Positions 9,406 through 19,649 of a stretch of 64,000 nt of DNA are shown here, one piece after another. The DNA comes from Ichthyophis bannanicus. Its lineage: Eukaryota > Chordata > Amphibia > Gymnophiona > Ichthyophiidae. Numbering within the stretch: the first letter of the stretch is position 1; each line of letters starts with the position of its first letter. The stretch lies in contig CM066044.1 in NCBI GenBank assembly GCA_033557465.1, forward strand, positions 190,952,184 through 191,016,183, read 5' to 3'. The notes below the pieces were generated by a model. It did no database searches. It was given only the letters and a program-made list of their open reading frames with translations, and was not told the DNA's origin. Position numbers and translations under genes: made by a program.

Positions 9406-11205
9406 TTAGGAATGGAACAGGTGTTTGAGAACAGCCTGACCAAACGAGGCATCCCGGCGGGAGTCCTTGTCCAAACAGTAAGGGGCTGTGAAGGTATGAA
9501 CTGAGGCCCAGGTGGCCGCTCGACAGATTTGGTCGATGGACACAGAGTTTAGATGAGCCATTGAAGCTGCCATGGCTCTCACATTGTGAGCTGTGACATG
9601 GCCCTCCAGAGAAGTGTTCCTACTCTGGTAGGCGAAAGAAATACACTGAGCAATCCAGTTGGACAGTGTTCTCTTAGAGACTGGAAGTCCTAAATGAGAA
9701 GGATCAAAAGCAACAAAGAGTTGAGAAGAATTCCTATGTTGCTGTGTTCTTTGTAAGTATAAAGTGAGAGCTCTCTTACAATCCAAAGTATGAAGATTCC
9801 TCTCTGCACTTGATGCATGAGGTCCTGGAAAAAAGACAGGTAAATATACCTCTTGGTTCAAATGAAAAGGCGAGACCACTTTAGGCATAAAGTGTGTTTT
9901 GGTCCTGAGGACTACCTTATCATGATGGAACCTTGTATAAGGTGGTTTAGCCACCAAAGCTTGCAACTCACTGATGCGGCGTGCTGAGGTGACTGCAATG
10001 AGAAAAACAACTTTCCAAGAAAGAAATTTCAAGGAGGTGGTGGCTAAAGGTTCAAAGGGTGGCTTCATAAGCTGGCCAAGAACCAGGTTTAAGTCCCATG
10101 CCACTGGAGGTGGTCTAATGGGAGGTTTAGTTAAAAGAAGGCCTCTCATGAATCTTGCTATAAGAGGATGAGAGGAAATAGGTTGTCCATTAAGAGGCTT
10201 GAGGGACGCTGCAATAGCACTCAAATGGACTCTTACTGAATTCGTTTTCAGACCTGCATGGGATAGATGCAGGAGATACTCTAGTAGAGAATTCAGAGGT
10301 ATTGCAAGAGGGTTTAGACCCTTCCCTGAACACCAAATGGTAAATATTTTCCATTTGAAAGCATAGGAACGTCTAGTAGAAGGCTTTCTAGAGGCATGAA
10401 CTACATCTCTGACTTGCTGAGAGAGATGAAAATCTTGAAGGTCTAGGCCCTCAGCAACCAAGCCCTGAGATGGAGCGACTGGGGGTTTGGGTGCCACAAC
10501 GTTCCCTCTTCCTGAGACAGAAGGTCTGGTGCAGAGCCCAAGTCCAGGGAAGGAGCTTGAGAGAGATGCAGAAGTAGGGGGTACCACACTTGGCGTGGCC
10601 AATGTGGTGCTATGAGGATCATGGTCCCTCGATCTCTCTGAAGCATGAATAGTGTTTTGGGAATTAGGGGAATTGGTGGAAAGGCATAAAGGAAGTCTTG
10701 ACCCCAGTGAAGGAGGAAGGCATCCTTGGCCTGAACTCCCTGACATGGAATTTTGGAACAGAACTGGGGAAGTTTGGCATTCCACGGACTTGCAAAGAGG
10801 TCTATGTCCGGGGTTCCCCAAATTCAAAATATCCTGGCTACCTGGTTCATGTGGAGGGACCACTCGTGTGGAAGCAGAACTTGACTGAGTCTGTCTGCCC
10901 AAGAGTTTTGAACACCTGGAAGATATACTGCCAGAAGATGGATGTGATGCTCTCTGGCGAAAGCCCACAGTTGCAAAGCTTCGTTGCAAAGCGACAGAGC
11001 CAGTCCCGCTCTGCTTGTTTACATAGAACATGGCTACTTGGCTGTCCGTATGGATGAGGACTGTCCTGTAGCTGAGCAGGGAATGGAACACTCTGAGAGC
11101 TAAGAATATTGCTCTGAGTTCCAAGAGATTGATATGCAGAGAACTCTCCTGTGGAGACCAGATGCCCTGGGTGGAGAGATCCTGCAGATGAGCTCCCCAA
11201 CCCAT
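9406..11205 (-). CDS. Tyrosine recombinase with long overlapping N-terminal frame, DIRS copy 2
   Basis: 599-codon open frame. Roughly the last 330 residues are the DIRS tyrosine recombinase, with SARRISELQAL (Arg), TAHNVRAM (HxxR), WASVHTF and the candidate nucleophile Tyr in TAPYCLD. The first few tens of residues (GWGAHLQDLSTQ to HTDSQVAM) are RNase H sequence brought into this frame by a frameshift. The middle part (LLGRQTQSSSAS onward) is the alternative frame of the RNase H region, equally open in copy 1, so it is probably the native N-terminus of the YR ORF. Long RT/YR overlap is known for DIRS elements. The YR is the best-preserved gene in the window. The exact native start is not determinable. 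Confidence 0.85.
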   Translation of the reverse strand: MGWGAHLQDLSTQGIWSPQESSLHINLLELRAIFLALRVFHSLLSYRTVLIHTDSQVAMFYVNKQSGTGSVALQRSFATVGFRQRASHPSSGSISSRCSKLLGRQTQSSSASTRVVPPHEPGSQDILNLGNPGHRPLCKSVECQTSPVLFQNSMSGSSGQGCLPPSLGSRLPLCLSTNSPNSQNTIHASERSRDHDPHSTTLATPSVVPPTSASLSSSFPGLGLCTRPSVSGRGNVVAPKPPVAPSQGLVAEGLDLQDFHLSQQVRDVVHASRKPSTRRSYAFKWKIFTIWCSGKGLNPLAIPLNSLLEYLLHLSHAGLKTNSVRVHLSAIAASLKPLNGQPISSHPLIARFMRGLLLTKPPIRPPPVAWDLNLVLGQLMKPPFEPLATTSLKFLSWKVVFLIAVTSARRISELQALVAKPPYTRFHHDKVVLRTKTHFMPKVVSPFHLNQEVYLPVFFPGPHASSAERNLHTLDCKRALTLYLQRTQQHRNSSQLFVAFDPSHLGLPVSKRTLSNWIAQCISFAYQSRNTSLEGHVTAHNVRAMAASMAHLNSVSIDQICRAATWASVHTFTAPYCLDKDSRRDASFGQAVLKHLFHS

Positions 11206-12594
11206 TGGAGAAGCATCTGTTGTCAGAGTTGCTTGGGGTAGCGACTGATGAAAAGGGGACCCCCAGCAACAGATTTGGAGGGGACTTCCACCACTGGAGA
11301 GACCAAAAAAGGCGACTGGAGTTTGCTATTTTGTCTGAAAGGCAACCTGATGCCCGAGTCCATTGGGTGGACAAAGTCCATTGAGCTGCCCTCATGTGAA
11401 GGCGAGCATATGGAACCACATGCACGGTGGATGCCATGTGGCCTAATAGTTGTAACATTTCTCGAGCAGTTAAATGGGACTTTAACTGTATCTGGGAGGC
11501 TAACTGCACCAAGCATAGACAACGGGCCTGAGGAAGATAGGCCCTTGCAGTTGTGGTATCCAGCAAGGCCCCTATAAACTCCAGAGACTGAGTAGGGGTG
11601 AGATGGGATTTTGGGATATTTATTACCAGTCCCAAATACTGAAGGACACGCATTGTGCAGGTTAGACAAATCTGGGCCTCTGACTGGGATGGAGCTCGAA
11701 TGAGCCAGTCGTCCAGATATGGGAAAACGAATATTCCTAGAGTGCATAGAAATGCAGCTACTACTGCCATGCATTTCGTGAACACCCTTGGTGCAGAGGC
11801 CAGACCGAAAGGAAGCACCCTGTATTGGTAGTGCTTTCCATGAAAAAGGAACCTTCTGGGTGTTGGATGGATGAGGACATGGGTGTACGCATCCTTGAGA
11901 TCTAGATAACAAAGCCAGTCCTGACTCTGAAGGTATGGCAGCAGAGTACCGAGAGAAATCATCTTGAATTTCTCTTTGAATAGAAACTTGTTCAATTCTC
12001 TGAGATCTAATATGGGGGTCTGTAACCCCCTGTTTTCTTTGGAATAAGAAAATAAGGGGAGTAGAACCCTGAGCCCTGTTGATGAAGAGGTACTTCTTCT
12101 ATTGCCCCTTGGGCAAGAAGGGTAGCATTCTCCTGACCCAGAAGGTTGAGGAGAGATGTTGGAGAATTGAACTGTTTCACCATGGTGTGGAGAGGAAGGT
12201 TTAAGAAATGAAGCTTGTACCCTTCCCTTATAATGGAGAGGGTCCATTGCTCTGCTGTGATTTGCTCCCATCTGGGAGCAAAGTAAGCCAACCTTCCTGG
12301 AATGGTGAGGGGCTCTGGTTCTTCCAGAGCTAGAAAGGCTAAGTTCTCTAGTTGCAAGTCAAAGGCCCTGAGGAGGCTGAGGCTGCTGGGCCGTGGGAGG
12401 CCTGGCAGCCTTTGACTTGGCCTGTTTAGGTGGTTGCTGACGCTTTGCAGCAAAACGACCTGCAGAAGATGCCTGCTGACCATAAGCAGGATAATATCTT
12501 CCCTTTTTAGAAAAAGGTGTATTTTTGAACAATCTTTTCTTAACAGGAGCAGAGGTAGACTTTGAAAGTCGATCCAAAGCAGAGTTCTCAGCAT
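10443..12594 (-). pseudogene. Reverse transcriptase/RNase H of DIRS copy 2
   Basis: Upstream frame (12007-12594) carries the overlap with gag and the RT N-terminus, FAPRWEQITAEQW through FYSPYFLIPKKTGG. A shift near 12015, where extra g residues are present relative to copy 1, moves to the 10847-12271 frame with DLRELNKFL, LDLKDAYTHVLIHP, LPFGLASAPRVF and the catalytic YLDDWL. A second shift near 11210 interrupts RNase H. The post-RNase H tract ILIAPHWPRQVWYP is in 10443-10646. Nearly complete but not translatable as one protein. Confidence 0.87.
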
Positions 12595-12610
12595 CCATCT
12601 GAGTGGCCTT

Positions 12611-12899
12611 ATTTATTTTATTTATTTATTTAGCTGTATTTATATCCCGCTTTTCACCGGGTCAAAGCGGTCAATTGGGGGATACATTTAACATGAGGGG
12701 ATATGAGACACATACACTAATACTTACAGGGAACATGGGCAATGGAGGATTAAGTGGCTTGCCCAAGACCACAAGGAGTGCCTACAGGACTAGAAATCCC
12801 AGTCCCTCCGGCCTGAGATTGCTGTCCCCAGATGGGACTTGAACCCCCGGCCCTCCGGCCTGAAGTACCTTGTCCTAACCACTAGACCACTCCTCCCAT
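12611..12899 (-). mobile_element. tRNA-derived SINE inserted in DIRS copy 2
   Basis: Read on the minus strand, it begins with a tRNA-like head: A-box-like tggtctagtggttagg and B-box-like gggttcaagtccc, the internal Pol III promoter. It ends in a ttaaataaata-type tail preceded by agcgggatataaata, resembling the 3' ends of L2-like LINEs here. It is flanked by tggcctt on both sides (12604-12610 and 12900-12906), a 7-bp target duplication. Copy 1 shows the empty site in the equivalent gag sequence. A related copy is at 42639-42903. Confidence 0.85.
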
Positions 12900-13184
12900 T
12901 GGCCTTTGCTTGCCAATCCCTGCCAAAAAGGTTTTCACCTGTACAAGGAAGATTTCCCAGTTCATCTTGGACCCAGAGTCCCAAATCAGAGGCTTGTAAC
13001 AAAGCAATTCTGCGTGCACCTATGGCAATAGCCGAGGCTTGTGGCACTGCAGACCAGCTGCAGGCAGAAGAAAAGGTTTTAAACCCAGAAAAAAGAGGTA
13101 AACACCGGCTGCAGCATCACGAGGAGCCATATAGGGGGAGCCAGAGAGACCTCTGGAGGACTGAGGAACCACGCCCTAGAGCCA

Positions 13185-14348
13185 ATGATGCAATACCAGC
13201 CAACACCCAATGTAGAAAGGGAAGAATTCCTTTTAAAAGCTCAGATGACTGGAAGAAGTCAGACCGGTACGCAGAGTGGCCAAGAGAGTGGCAAAGAGAA
13301 GGGCAAACAGAGCGGTACGCAGAGTGGCCAAGAGAGAGTGGCAAAGAGAAGGGCAAACAGAGCGGTACGCAGAGTGGCCAAGAGAGAGTGGCAAAGAGAA
13401 GGGCAAACAGAGCGGTACGCAGAGTGGCAAAGAGAGTGCCAAAGAGAGTCGCAAGGAGATTCGCAAGCAGATTGGCAAGGAGACTGGCAAGGAGTGGTGC
13501 AAGGAGTTCCAGTTCCAGCTTTGCATGGATATTCGGAGGATCCAGGAATAGGAGTTCTGACCGAGGGAAACGGCCTAGCAGACTCAGCAGAGCCAGGTGA
13601 AGAAACTTGCTGTAAATGTTTTAAAAGAGGAAAAGATACACTTTCTAGGAGGGAAAGATACCATAAGGAAGCTGACCCTGAAAGGAGGAGGACTATACCA
13701 GAAAGTCCAAGGCCTGAGAGTAACAAGGGCCAGCCACTGTTGAAAGGTGCAACAAGGAATAGCAAACAAGGAGGTGAAAGGAGAATTGTGAAGGGTAACT
13801 TTCAAAGCCCTGGGAGAAAGGAGCTGTGGCACAAACAAGGTCTAACTCCAGCAGCAGGCAGACCTGAGAACCAAAGGCCTACCTGGACAGCTGAGAAACC
13901 AAGACCCAGCAGGAGCAGGCCTCAGCCCTCACCTCAATCTGAGAACCTTAGAAGAAAAGGTAATTGCCATTTTTATAACTATGATTTTAGGAATGATGTG
14001 ATACAGAAGGAGCAGGGCACTAGAGAATGCTGTCCTTCTAAAGGCATTCATAAGACAAGATACAAACCTGCATTAAACAGGAAACTTGCTAGAGAAGAAA
14101 CAGGGTGCAGGAGAGACTGTTCCTGTTATAAAAGTATACAATGCGAGGACTTACCTTTTAATGCTGACCATTGGCGCATCATACAAGCGTTACACAGAAG
14201 GCCTGAAAGAGAGTCCTCAGACATTCCGGACTGCGAGCCCATGCAGGTGGAATTCCCGGAGGATCCCTCAGATATTCCGATGGAATGTAGCTATTGCCTG
14301 ACCAAGAGGATTGAGCCTAGCAGAGGAATAGCTGTGGCCTGTATGTAA
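13185..14348 (+). CDS. ORF of TG...CA element member 1, unknown function
   Basis: 387-residue predicted protein, not recognised. The N-terminal third is low-complexity (Gln/Gly/Lys/Arg/Glu) and comes from a 50-bp tandem repeat. The middle is basic with a CCKCFKRGKDTLSRRERYHK segment and many Pro/Arg/Lys/Ser residues. A Cys/aromatic section (NCHFYNYDFRNDV, CRRDCSCYKS) precedes the acidic tail EPMQVEFPEDPSDIPMECSYC. That PMQVE plus MECSxC ending is shared with the ORFs at 20469-21355, 34785-35819 and 56272-57165. No transposase, protease or polymerase motif is visible. Basic body and acidic end suggest a nucleic-acid-binding accessory or Gag-like protein, but this is only inference. The start codon is the first of the frame and uncertain. 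Confidence 0.6.
   Translation: MMQYQPTPNVEREEFLLKAQMTGRSQTGTQSGQESGKEKGKQSGTQSGQERVAKRRANRAVRRVAKREWQREGQTERYAEWQRECQRESQGDSQADWQGDWQGVVQGVPVPALHGYSEDPGIGVLTEGNGLADSAEPGEETCCKCFKRGKDTLSRRERYHKEADPERRRTIPESPRPESNKGQPLLKGATRNSKQGGERRIVKGNFQSPGRKELWHKQGLTPAAGRPENQRPTWTAEKPRPSRSRPQPSPQSENLRRKGNCHFYNYDFRNDVIQKEQGTRECCPSKGIHKTRYKPALNRKLAREETGCRRDCSCYKSIQCEDLPFNADHWRIIQALHRRPERESSDIPDCEPMQVEFPEDPSDIPMECSYCLTKRIEPSRGIAVACM
13266..13440 (+). repeat. 50-bp tandem repeat inside the ORF
   Basis: Units begin ggtacgcagagtggc at 13266, 13314, 13364 and 13414 (spacings 48, 50, 50), each containing ggcaaagagaagggcaaac. The period is not a multiple of three, so successive units are read in different frames, yet none introduces a stop. 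Confidence 0.85.
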
Positions 14349-16533
14349 AGTTTGATGCTGTATTCCGTTTTTGACATTACTGTGAAGCTAACAGATTTTT
14401 CAGTTCATGTTATTTCTTTAACCTGGAGCAAGGACATTTCTTTTGTGTGCTGTTGTATTCTGAGCTTAGGAACCTATTTGCAACGTGGGAAATAAAAGCC
14501 TTATAATTTCCCCACCCTCGGACTGTTATTTTCTTGGGAGCTCTTAGTTAACCAGAAGGCTACCAGGCCTATAAGAACCTGGGCCCTGCACTTGAACTAA
14601 GCTCCCCCACAAACAAACTTTCTTCTTCCATGTCCACCCCCTTTCTGTTGGGTCCCGCCACTACCACAAAGGGGGCGGTGTGACAGGCTCTGCTTACACA
14701 CTCAAAAGAGTCAAAGACTGCACGGTTGGAAAATTTGGAAACATCTTGGGCATATTTAAGCCAAGTGAGAAATTCCTGCCTTTTATCTTCTGAAATAAAA
14801 GGGGCTGAAGTCTGCAGATGATCTGTGACTTCTTTTAGAAACATCCCCATATAGAGACTATAGGAGTTGATTCTGGCAGCAAGCATATTAGCTTGGAAAA
14901 CCCTTCGGCCAAAAGCATCAAGAGTCCTGCATTCACGTCCTGGAGGATTAGATGAGTGTCTCTTTGCACTCTTTATTTTCCTCATGGCAGACTCTACCAC
15001 AATAGAGTGGTGAGGAAGCTGAGACTTATGAAAGCCAGGACAAGGAGGGACACGGTACATGGTGTCTAACCTAAGAGAATGAGGAGAGGTAGTAAGAGGA
15101 GTCTCCCACATGCTCAACATGAGATCATAGAGAATCTCATGAATAGATAAGGTAGCTGCTTCTTTAGGAGCCTTAGGATATTGCAAAATATCTAATTAAT
15201 TGGCTCTAGGCTCTGACTCAGGGGCCACTGTAATGGAGAGGCCCCTAGCCACTTCCCTAATGAAGTCTTGAAAAGACAAGTCTTCTGGAGGAGACATTCT
15301 TCGTTTTGGAGAAGCAGACTCCTGAGGAAGAAGTACCGGTACCTCGACAGAAGCCTCCGACTCAGAGTCTTCGGAGGAATCGAAGTATCGCCTGTCTGGA
15401 TGCTCCTGTAAAGCCCGATACGCGTACCAAGTGGGATCGACATCGGGAGTAAGCGGTACCGGTTCGGTACCAATGGGCATCATAGGACAGGGTACCGTTG
15501 CAGTCGACACCGAAGCCGATGTCGATGCAATCGGTACCGGCACCAGGAATGATGCCTGTGCCGGAGTCGGTACCGGCAACAGAGATTGTTGCGGTACCGG
15601 AGGTGTCAAAGCCTGCATAAACGCCGTTGGAGTGCGCTGCATGGACAGAATCTTCTGATCCATTGACGCCACCAGAGTCTGGATGTCAGTACCAGTGGAG
15701 GCCACCGGTACCCCAGAAAATGGCAACAGGTGATCAGTCGAGGCCGAGCCATTGATGTCAACCTGTGACCCCATAGACAATGCTTTGGAAGCCGGAACTT
15801 CCCGCAGGGGTAATTTTGCCGGTGCAGAATCCTCGAGGACAAGCCCGGAGGCATCTCGATGCTTAGAGGGAGATTTGCCCTTCGAGGACCGGCTAGATTT
15901 ATGTTTGGTTACCTGAGATCCATGGGAGGAAGAAGCAGCCCTGGAAGACGTCAATGCCACCGAGGCTGCATCAGAGGGAAACAGGGTACTGAGCTTGGCT
16001 GCTTGGTTCTGCCGACCTCTTTTAGATTACATTAGAGGACATCATGGTACAGGACACACAATCTGTGATGGAATGGTCAGGACCCAAACATTTTAGACAA
16101 CAGTCATGGGTGTCGGTGACAGAAATAGTACCGCCACATTTCGTGCACTTTTTGAACCCGGAAGCGGGCTTCTCCATGAGGAGAAAAATGTTCAGGCCTA
16201 AGGCCCAAACTGAAAATGCACAGTTGAAGTTATTTTTGGGTTTTTTTTAGAAAGAAAAGAAAAGACCGACGGTACCGGTCTGACGTCGAAGAAGGCAGAC
16301 GCGACACAGAAAAATAAAGAAAAAAATAAAGAACTTCTTCTGCGGTGACAGGAACACGACCTGCTGGCTCCGCGGAAAAGAAGAACTGGAGAGAGGCGGG
16401 AAGGCAGCGCGCAGGCGCTGTGGGATGCTCCCAAAAGCTTTCTTACTGGACGCTGGGGAGCGTTCCCGCGCAGGCTCCATCGGTACCGACGATACCCATA
16501 TGTGAAGACTCATTCCTGCTTGTTCTTGGAGAT

Positions 16534-17190
16534 AAATCATTCAGATGCAGCCTGCAGCAATCCAAAGAATATGGGAAACTGATTTAGGATCACAGTTACC
16601 AGATAAGGAATGGGGATTTTTCTGGAGTAAATTCATACGTACTACTTTGCTAACTTCCTTATCTCACTCCCTTTATTTTCTGGCTCAAGACGACTTGTTG
16701 ATGCCAGTAAAACTAGACAAATTTATGAAAGAAGCAAACTCCTTCTCTTGGTTATGTAACTTGAAGAAGGGACTCTCTCACATTTGCTCTATTAGCGTGC
16801 GAATCGGGCATAATACTAGGGACTGGTTTGAAAGGAAATATGTGAGATTTTCCACATGTGGGAATTGTTAACCCAAGGTGCACATCCCTCAGTGGACAAG
16901 GGGAGATATTAGGGGTAGAGGATGGGTGGCGAGAGGCGGTTTAAGGGGTCTGGGGAAGGGTTATAAAGTTTAAATGTTTCTCAAGTATCATGATATTGGT
17001 TGGCTTTGTGTCTTGGACACCTACGGTATATTTAATGTTCAGTGTTATCAGGTTGGCTTAGGGAGGTATTAAAAAAGGTTCAAATGTGGGATACTTAGTG
17101 CAATCCTATTAGGCATTGAAAGGGTGAACAATTAATATGTGCAACCCCTTGGTTGATGTGTTGTTTTAATAAAGAGATTTGAACAAAAGG
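16534..17190 (+). pseudogene. L1/Tx1-like LINE 3' fragment
   Basis: Starts directly after DIRS copy 2. The 16545-16871 frame reads QRIWETDLGSQLPDKEW, then LMPVKLDKFMKEANSFSWLC and GLSHICS, matching the C-terminal part of L1-type ORF2 (W-x-D-L, P-x-K-L, C-x-x-C/H region) with damaged cysteine motif. It is followed by a non-coding tail ending ttttaataaagagatttgaac. The upstream part of the LINE may continue left of DIRS copy 2. Confidence 0.55.
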
Positions 17191-17204
17191 GGGGTTATAC
17201 TGTC

Positions 17205-17870
17205 ACGCAAATAGCGGGGATGGACATCCTAATGGGACATCCATCCCCACTATTTGTGCCTTCCCCGCTGGCGACTAACTTCACTGCTGGTTGTGTGGAG
17301 AAGTTAGACGGGCCGGGGAAGGGGTGGCTCAGGGGCAGAGTCTGGGCGGGTGGTGGGCGGTTGCCGACCCTGGACATACACGGACGATTCTAATGTTGGC
17401 CCTGTACATCCAGGGCTGGCGATTTGTGCGGGGTAGTTATTCCACCTCTGAGGAATAACTTCCCTCGATTATTGTTTTTTCAGGTCTAGGGCGCTGATGG
17501 GGCAGGGTGGGCCCTAGGACATTCCTCACAGCCCTACCCTGCCTTAGGAAGCCAGATCGGGGATCGGGCTGCAGGGAAATTACCTCTGAAGTCCGGCAGA
17601 CGGCATCATGGCTTTTAAATGGAGCCATGGTGCATGGCAACCAGACACCATGGTGCCGTGGCTCCATTTCAAAGCCCTGACTAAGTTAGTAGGGCAGTGC
17701 CTGTACATGCAGACTGGGCTGAATCGCAGTCCCAGCCTGCACATACAGGCCTGATTGCGATTCTGATCCTGCAGGGCTAGACATGCCCCGTGGGATCAGA
17801 ATCACAAGCCCCTCTGTACGTCCAGCTCAGACCGGACGTATAGAGGGGCTGGATGTCTGGGATGAAATGA
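17205..17870. repeat. Multi-hairpin dispersed repeat, copy 2
   Basis: Same order of palindromes as 7430-7990: gggatggacatcc...gggacatccatcccc, ccctggacatac...tacatccaggg, gcttttaaatggagcc...ggctccatttcaaagc, gattctgatcc...gggatcagaatc, plus a terminal cccctctgtacgtcc...ggacgtatagaggggc hairpin. Non-coding. Confidence 0.75.
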
Positions 17871-17935
17871 GCCTTATGGTAGATTTGGGAAAATCCACTG
17901 TGTATCTCTGGGGTAGATGGCATAGAATCTAGCTA

Positions 17936-18043
17936 CTTTTTGAGATGCTACCAGGTACTTCTGACCTGGATTGGCCACTATTGGAAACAGGATACTGGGC
18001 TTGATGGACGTTGGTCTGACTCAGTATGGCATATCTTATGTTC
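17936..18043 (+). repeat. CR1-like LINE 3' end fragment
   Basis: Contains ggaaacaggatactgggctt, gatggacgttggtctgac and the terminal cagtatggcatatcttatg, the 3' UTR end also seen at 31943 and 48312. Severely 5'-truncated copy. Confidence 0.85.
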
Positions 18044-19640
18044 ACTGCATCCTCGGCTGCAATTCCTAGTCATTGGAAATTGTATTGTCTTTGTGTGATA
18101 TGGGATAGAAAAACTTTATGCATGTGACTGAGACCAATAAAGTCAATTTCACAGCAGAGTCAAGTTTAAATCCAAGTCTCCAGAAGTCAGGCCTGTCTTA
18201 ATCTACTGCCTGTCTCGCTTCTCTCTCTTCCTTTTCTCTCTGCCCTAAAGCAATATACTGTCTCTTGAATAAGCCAAAACCTGTCATGAAATGCACATTA
18301 TAAAATGATCATTTTATGTTGCAGCAATATGTATCAATTCCCCAAGCATCATTGTTTTTTTAGCAGGAACTGTGGCTGCAGTACATGCCATATGTATGAA
18401 TAGATTATGCTGTTACTACCGTGGGACTTATCAGCACCCTCTCAACAAATAAATCTCAACAGGTGAAGATGACAAGATAGAGAAATGAGGCATTTGCTCT
18501 GAATGATAATTCTATTTACCTAGATACTGTAGCTAATGTTTTTTCATAATAAGCAGTTTAGTCTGATAATACGAAAGCTCATCTTTCAACTAAATGCATA
18601 GCAAATGGGGTCAACAAAGCGTCCTAGTCATCAGTGCTCGCTTAATGTTAAGCAGAAGCCCTGAGCTTAGTGCCAGCCTCAGGCGCCTATAGTTTGGAAA
18701 GTGACGTATTTATAAACCATAGGTAGGGGAATGAGGTGAATGCTTTCTGCTCTCGTGGCAACACCTAGCGGCTGGATAAAACGTTGCCCTGGAATTACTG
18801 CAACTCCACGGGAGCTTGGTGATTGTGCCTGAGCAAGTCACAAGCTGTTCAGATGCAGTGGCACCCACTTCCGTACTTTTCTGCCTGCGCTTTGTCACTC
18901 ATACATATGCGTCTCTTTGCCCACCCGCCTTACCTGTCTTGGAGAACTCTGCAGTCTCTACTTCTACCAAATGCCACCTGCTCCCACCTCCACTGTCCAA
19001 CAATTGCTTCTGTATAATTTGTTGCATTCCCTCATCTTAAAATTATGAAACGTTGCCACCAGCTTCAGAGTACTGGTTCATTTATGATATTCCTTTCAAT
19101 GCCTCCTATCTGCCAGTCTGCCTGCATGCCTGCCAGTTTCTGACCCTTGCCACAGCTATTGTCCTCATATGCTGCTACCTGCCTGAGATTATGTAGTAGC
19201 TATTGTTGGAGTCTCAACAGTTTCAGCTTTTTAATTCCAATTTGTTTCATACTCACTATATACTCTAGAGAATTATCTGTGTGGTCATTGGTAATAGTGA
19301 ATGTCACAATGGGTTATCAGAGGTCAAATGTTACCTTGCCATATCCTTCAACTGTTGAGGCTGCCAGTCAAGATTCCTCCTCTAAGATAGAGCTTGAATA
19401 CCATGAGATTTCTATGCAGACCTTTATGCCTTGTTGAAGAACCCTAAGAGTTACTGCATATAATCATACCTAAAGAACGTGAACACAGATGTGAGTGTGG
19501 CTGGCAGGATGGGCACTGATGTCATGAAGAGCTTCTGCACTTCCAAATTTGCCACTGCACCATTGTCTGTGATCTCCTGACTCTACTTGAGACTATATTT
19601 TATAAAGTCTAGTACTGTTATAAGGGAATAAAATTCTGGA
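18044..19640. other. No gene or repeat recognised
   Basis: About 1.6 kb of AT-leaning sequence. Short frames lack recognisable motifs and no repeat family could be assigned. May be older unique or decayed sequence. Confidence 0.4.
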
Positions 19641-19649
19641 GAATTAGAT

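Larger units (their letters stand above)
13040..14685 (+). mobile_element. TG...CA element with one ORF (member 1)
   Basis: 1646-bp insertion in the gag gene of DIRS copy 2. It starts tgtggcactgcag and ends cggtgtgaca, flanked by ggct on each side (13036-13039 and 14686-14689), a 4-bp target duplication; DIRS copy 1 gives the empty site. TG...CA ends with a 4-bp duplication are typical of retroviral-type integrase. No direct terminal repeats are visible. A polyadenylation signal aataaa lies at 14491-14496, 190 bp from the 3' end, as in the R/U5 part of an LTR. It carries a 387-codon frame. Best read as a long solo LTR with a coding region; related elements are at 20418, 34544 and 56192. Confidence 0.75.
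12359..16177 (-). pseudogene. Gag-like protein of DIRS copy 2, interrupted
   Basis: Start ATG at 16177 opens MEKPASGFKKCTKCGGT and continues to a second CLKCLGP pair and CVSC, giving a zinc-ribbon-like CxxC/CxxC module. The 15196-15960 frame encodes the Ser- and Pro/Val/Thr-rich linker and SFQDFIREVARGL. The 14569-15186 frame encodes the conserved core (LPHHSIVVESAMRK, LDAFGRRVFQ) before it runs into the inserted TG...CA element at 14685. After that insertion and the SINE, gag resumes at 12359-12598 with the Lys/Gln-rich tail. Homologous to gag of copies 1 and 3. Confidence 0.78.
8919..16533 (-). mobile_element. DIRS-type retrotransposon, copy 2
   Basis: 7615-bp minus-strand element, longer than copy 1 because a SINE (12611-12899) and a 1.65-kb TG...CA element (13040-14685) are inserted in its gag gene. 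Left terminus agcacagttacttacc at 8919 and right terminus ending ttggagat at 16533 match copy 1; the ICR is at 9191-9300. Gene order is gag, RT/RNase H, YR. Coding sequence is very similar to copy 1 by eye. YR is open; RT/RNase H has at least two frameshifts. Confidence 0.92.

Noticed and set aside
12611..12899. Functional tRNA gene
   Set aside because: Box A and B are present but there is no cloverleaf acceptor stem, and the sequence has a SINE body, tail and target duplication.
13040..14685. Interpretation of the TG...CA elements as Ginger-type DNA transposons
   Set aside because: Termini and 4-bp duplication would fit, but there is no long terminal inverted repeat and no transposase, and the 3' polyadenylation signal favours an LTR. 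Not fully excluded.
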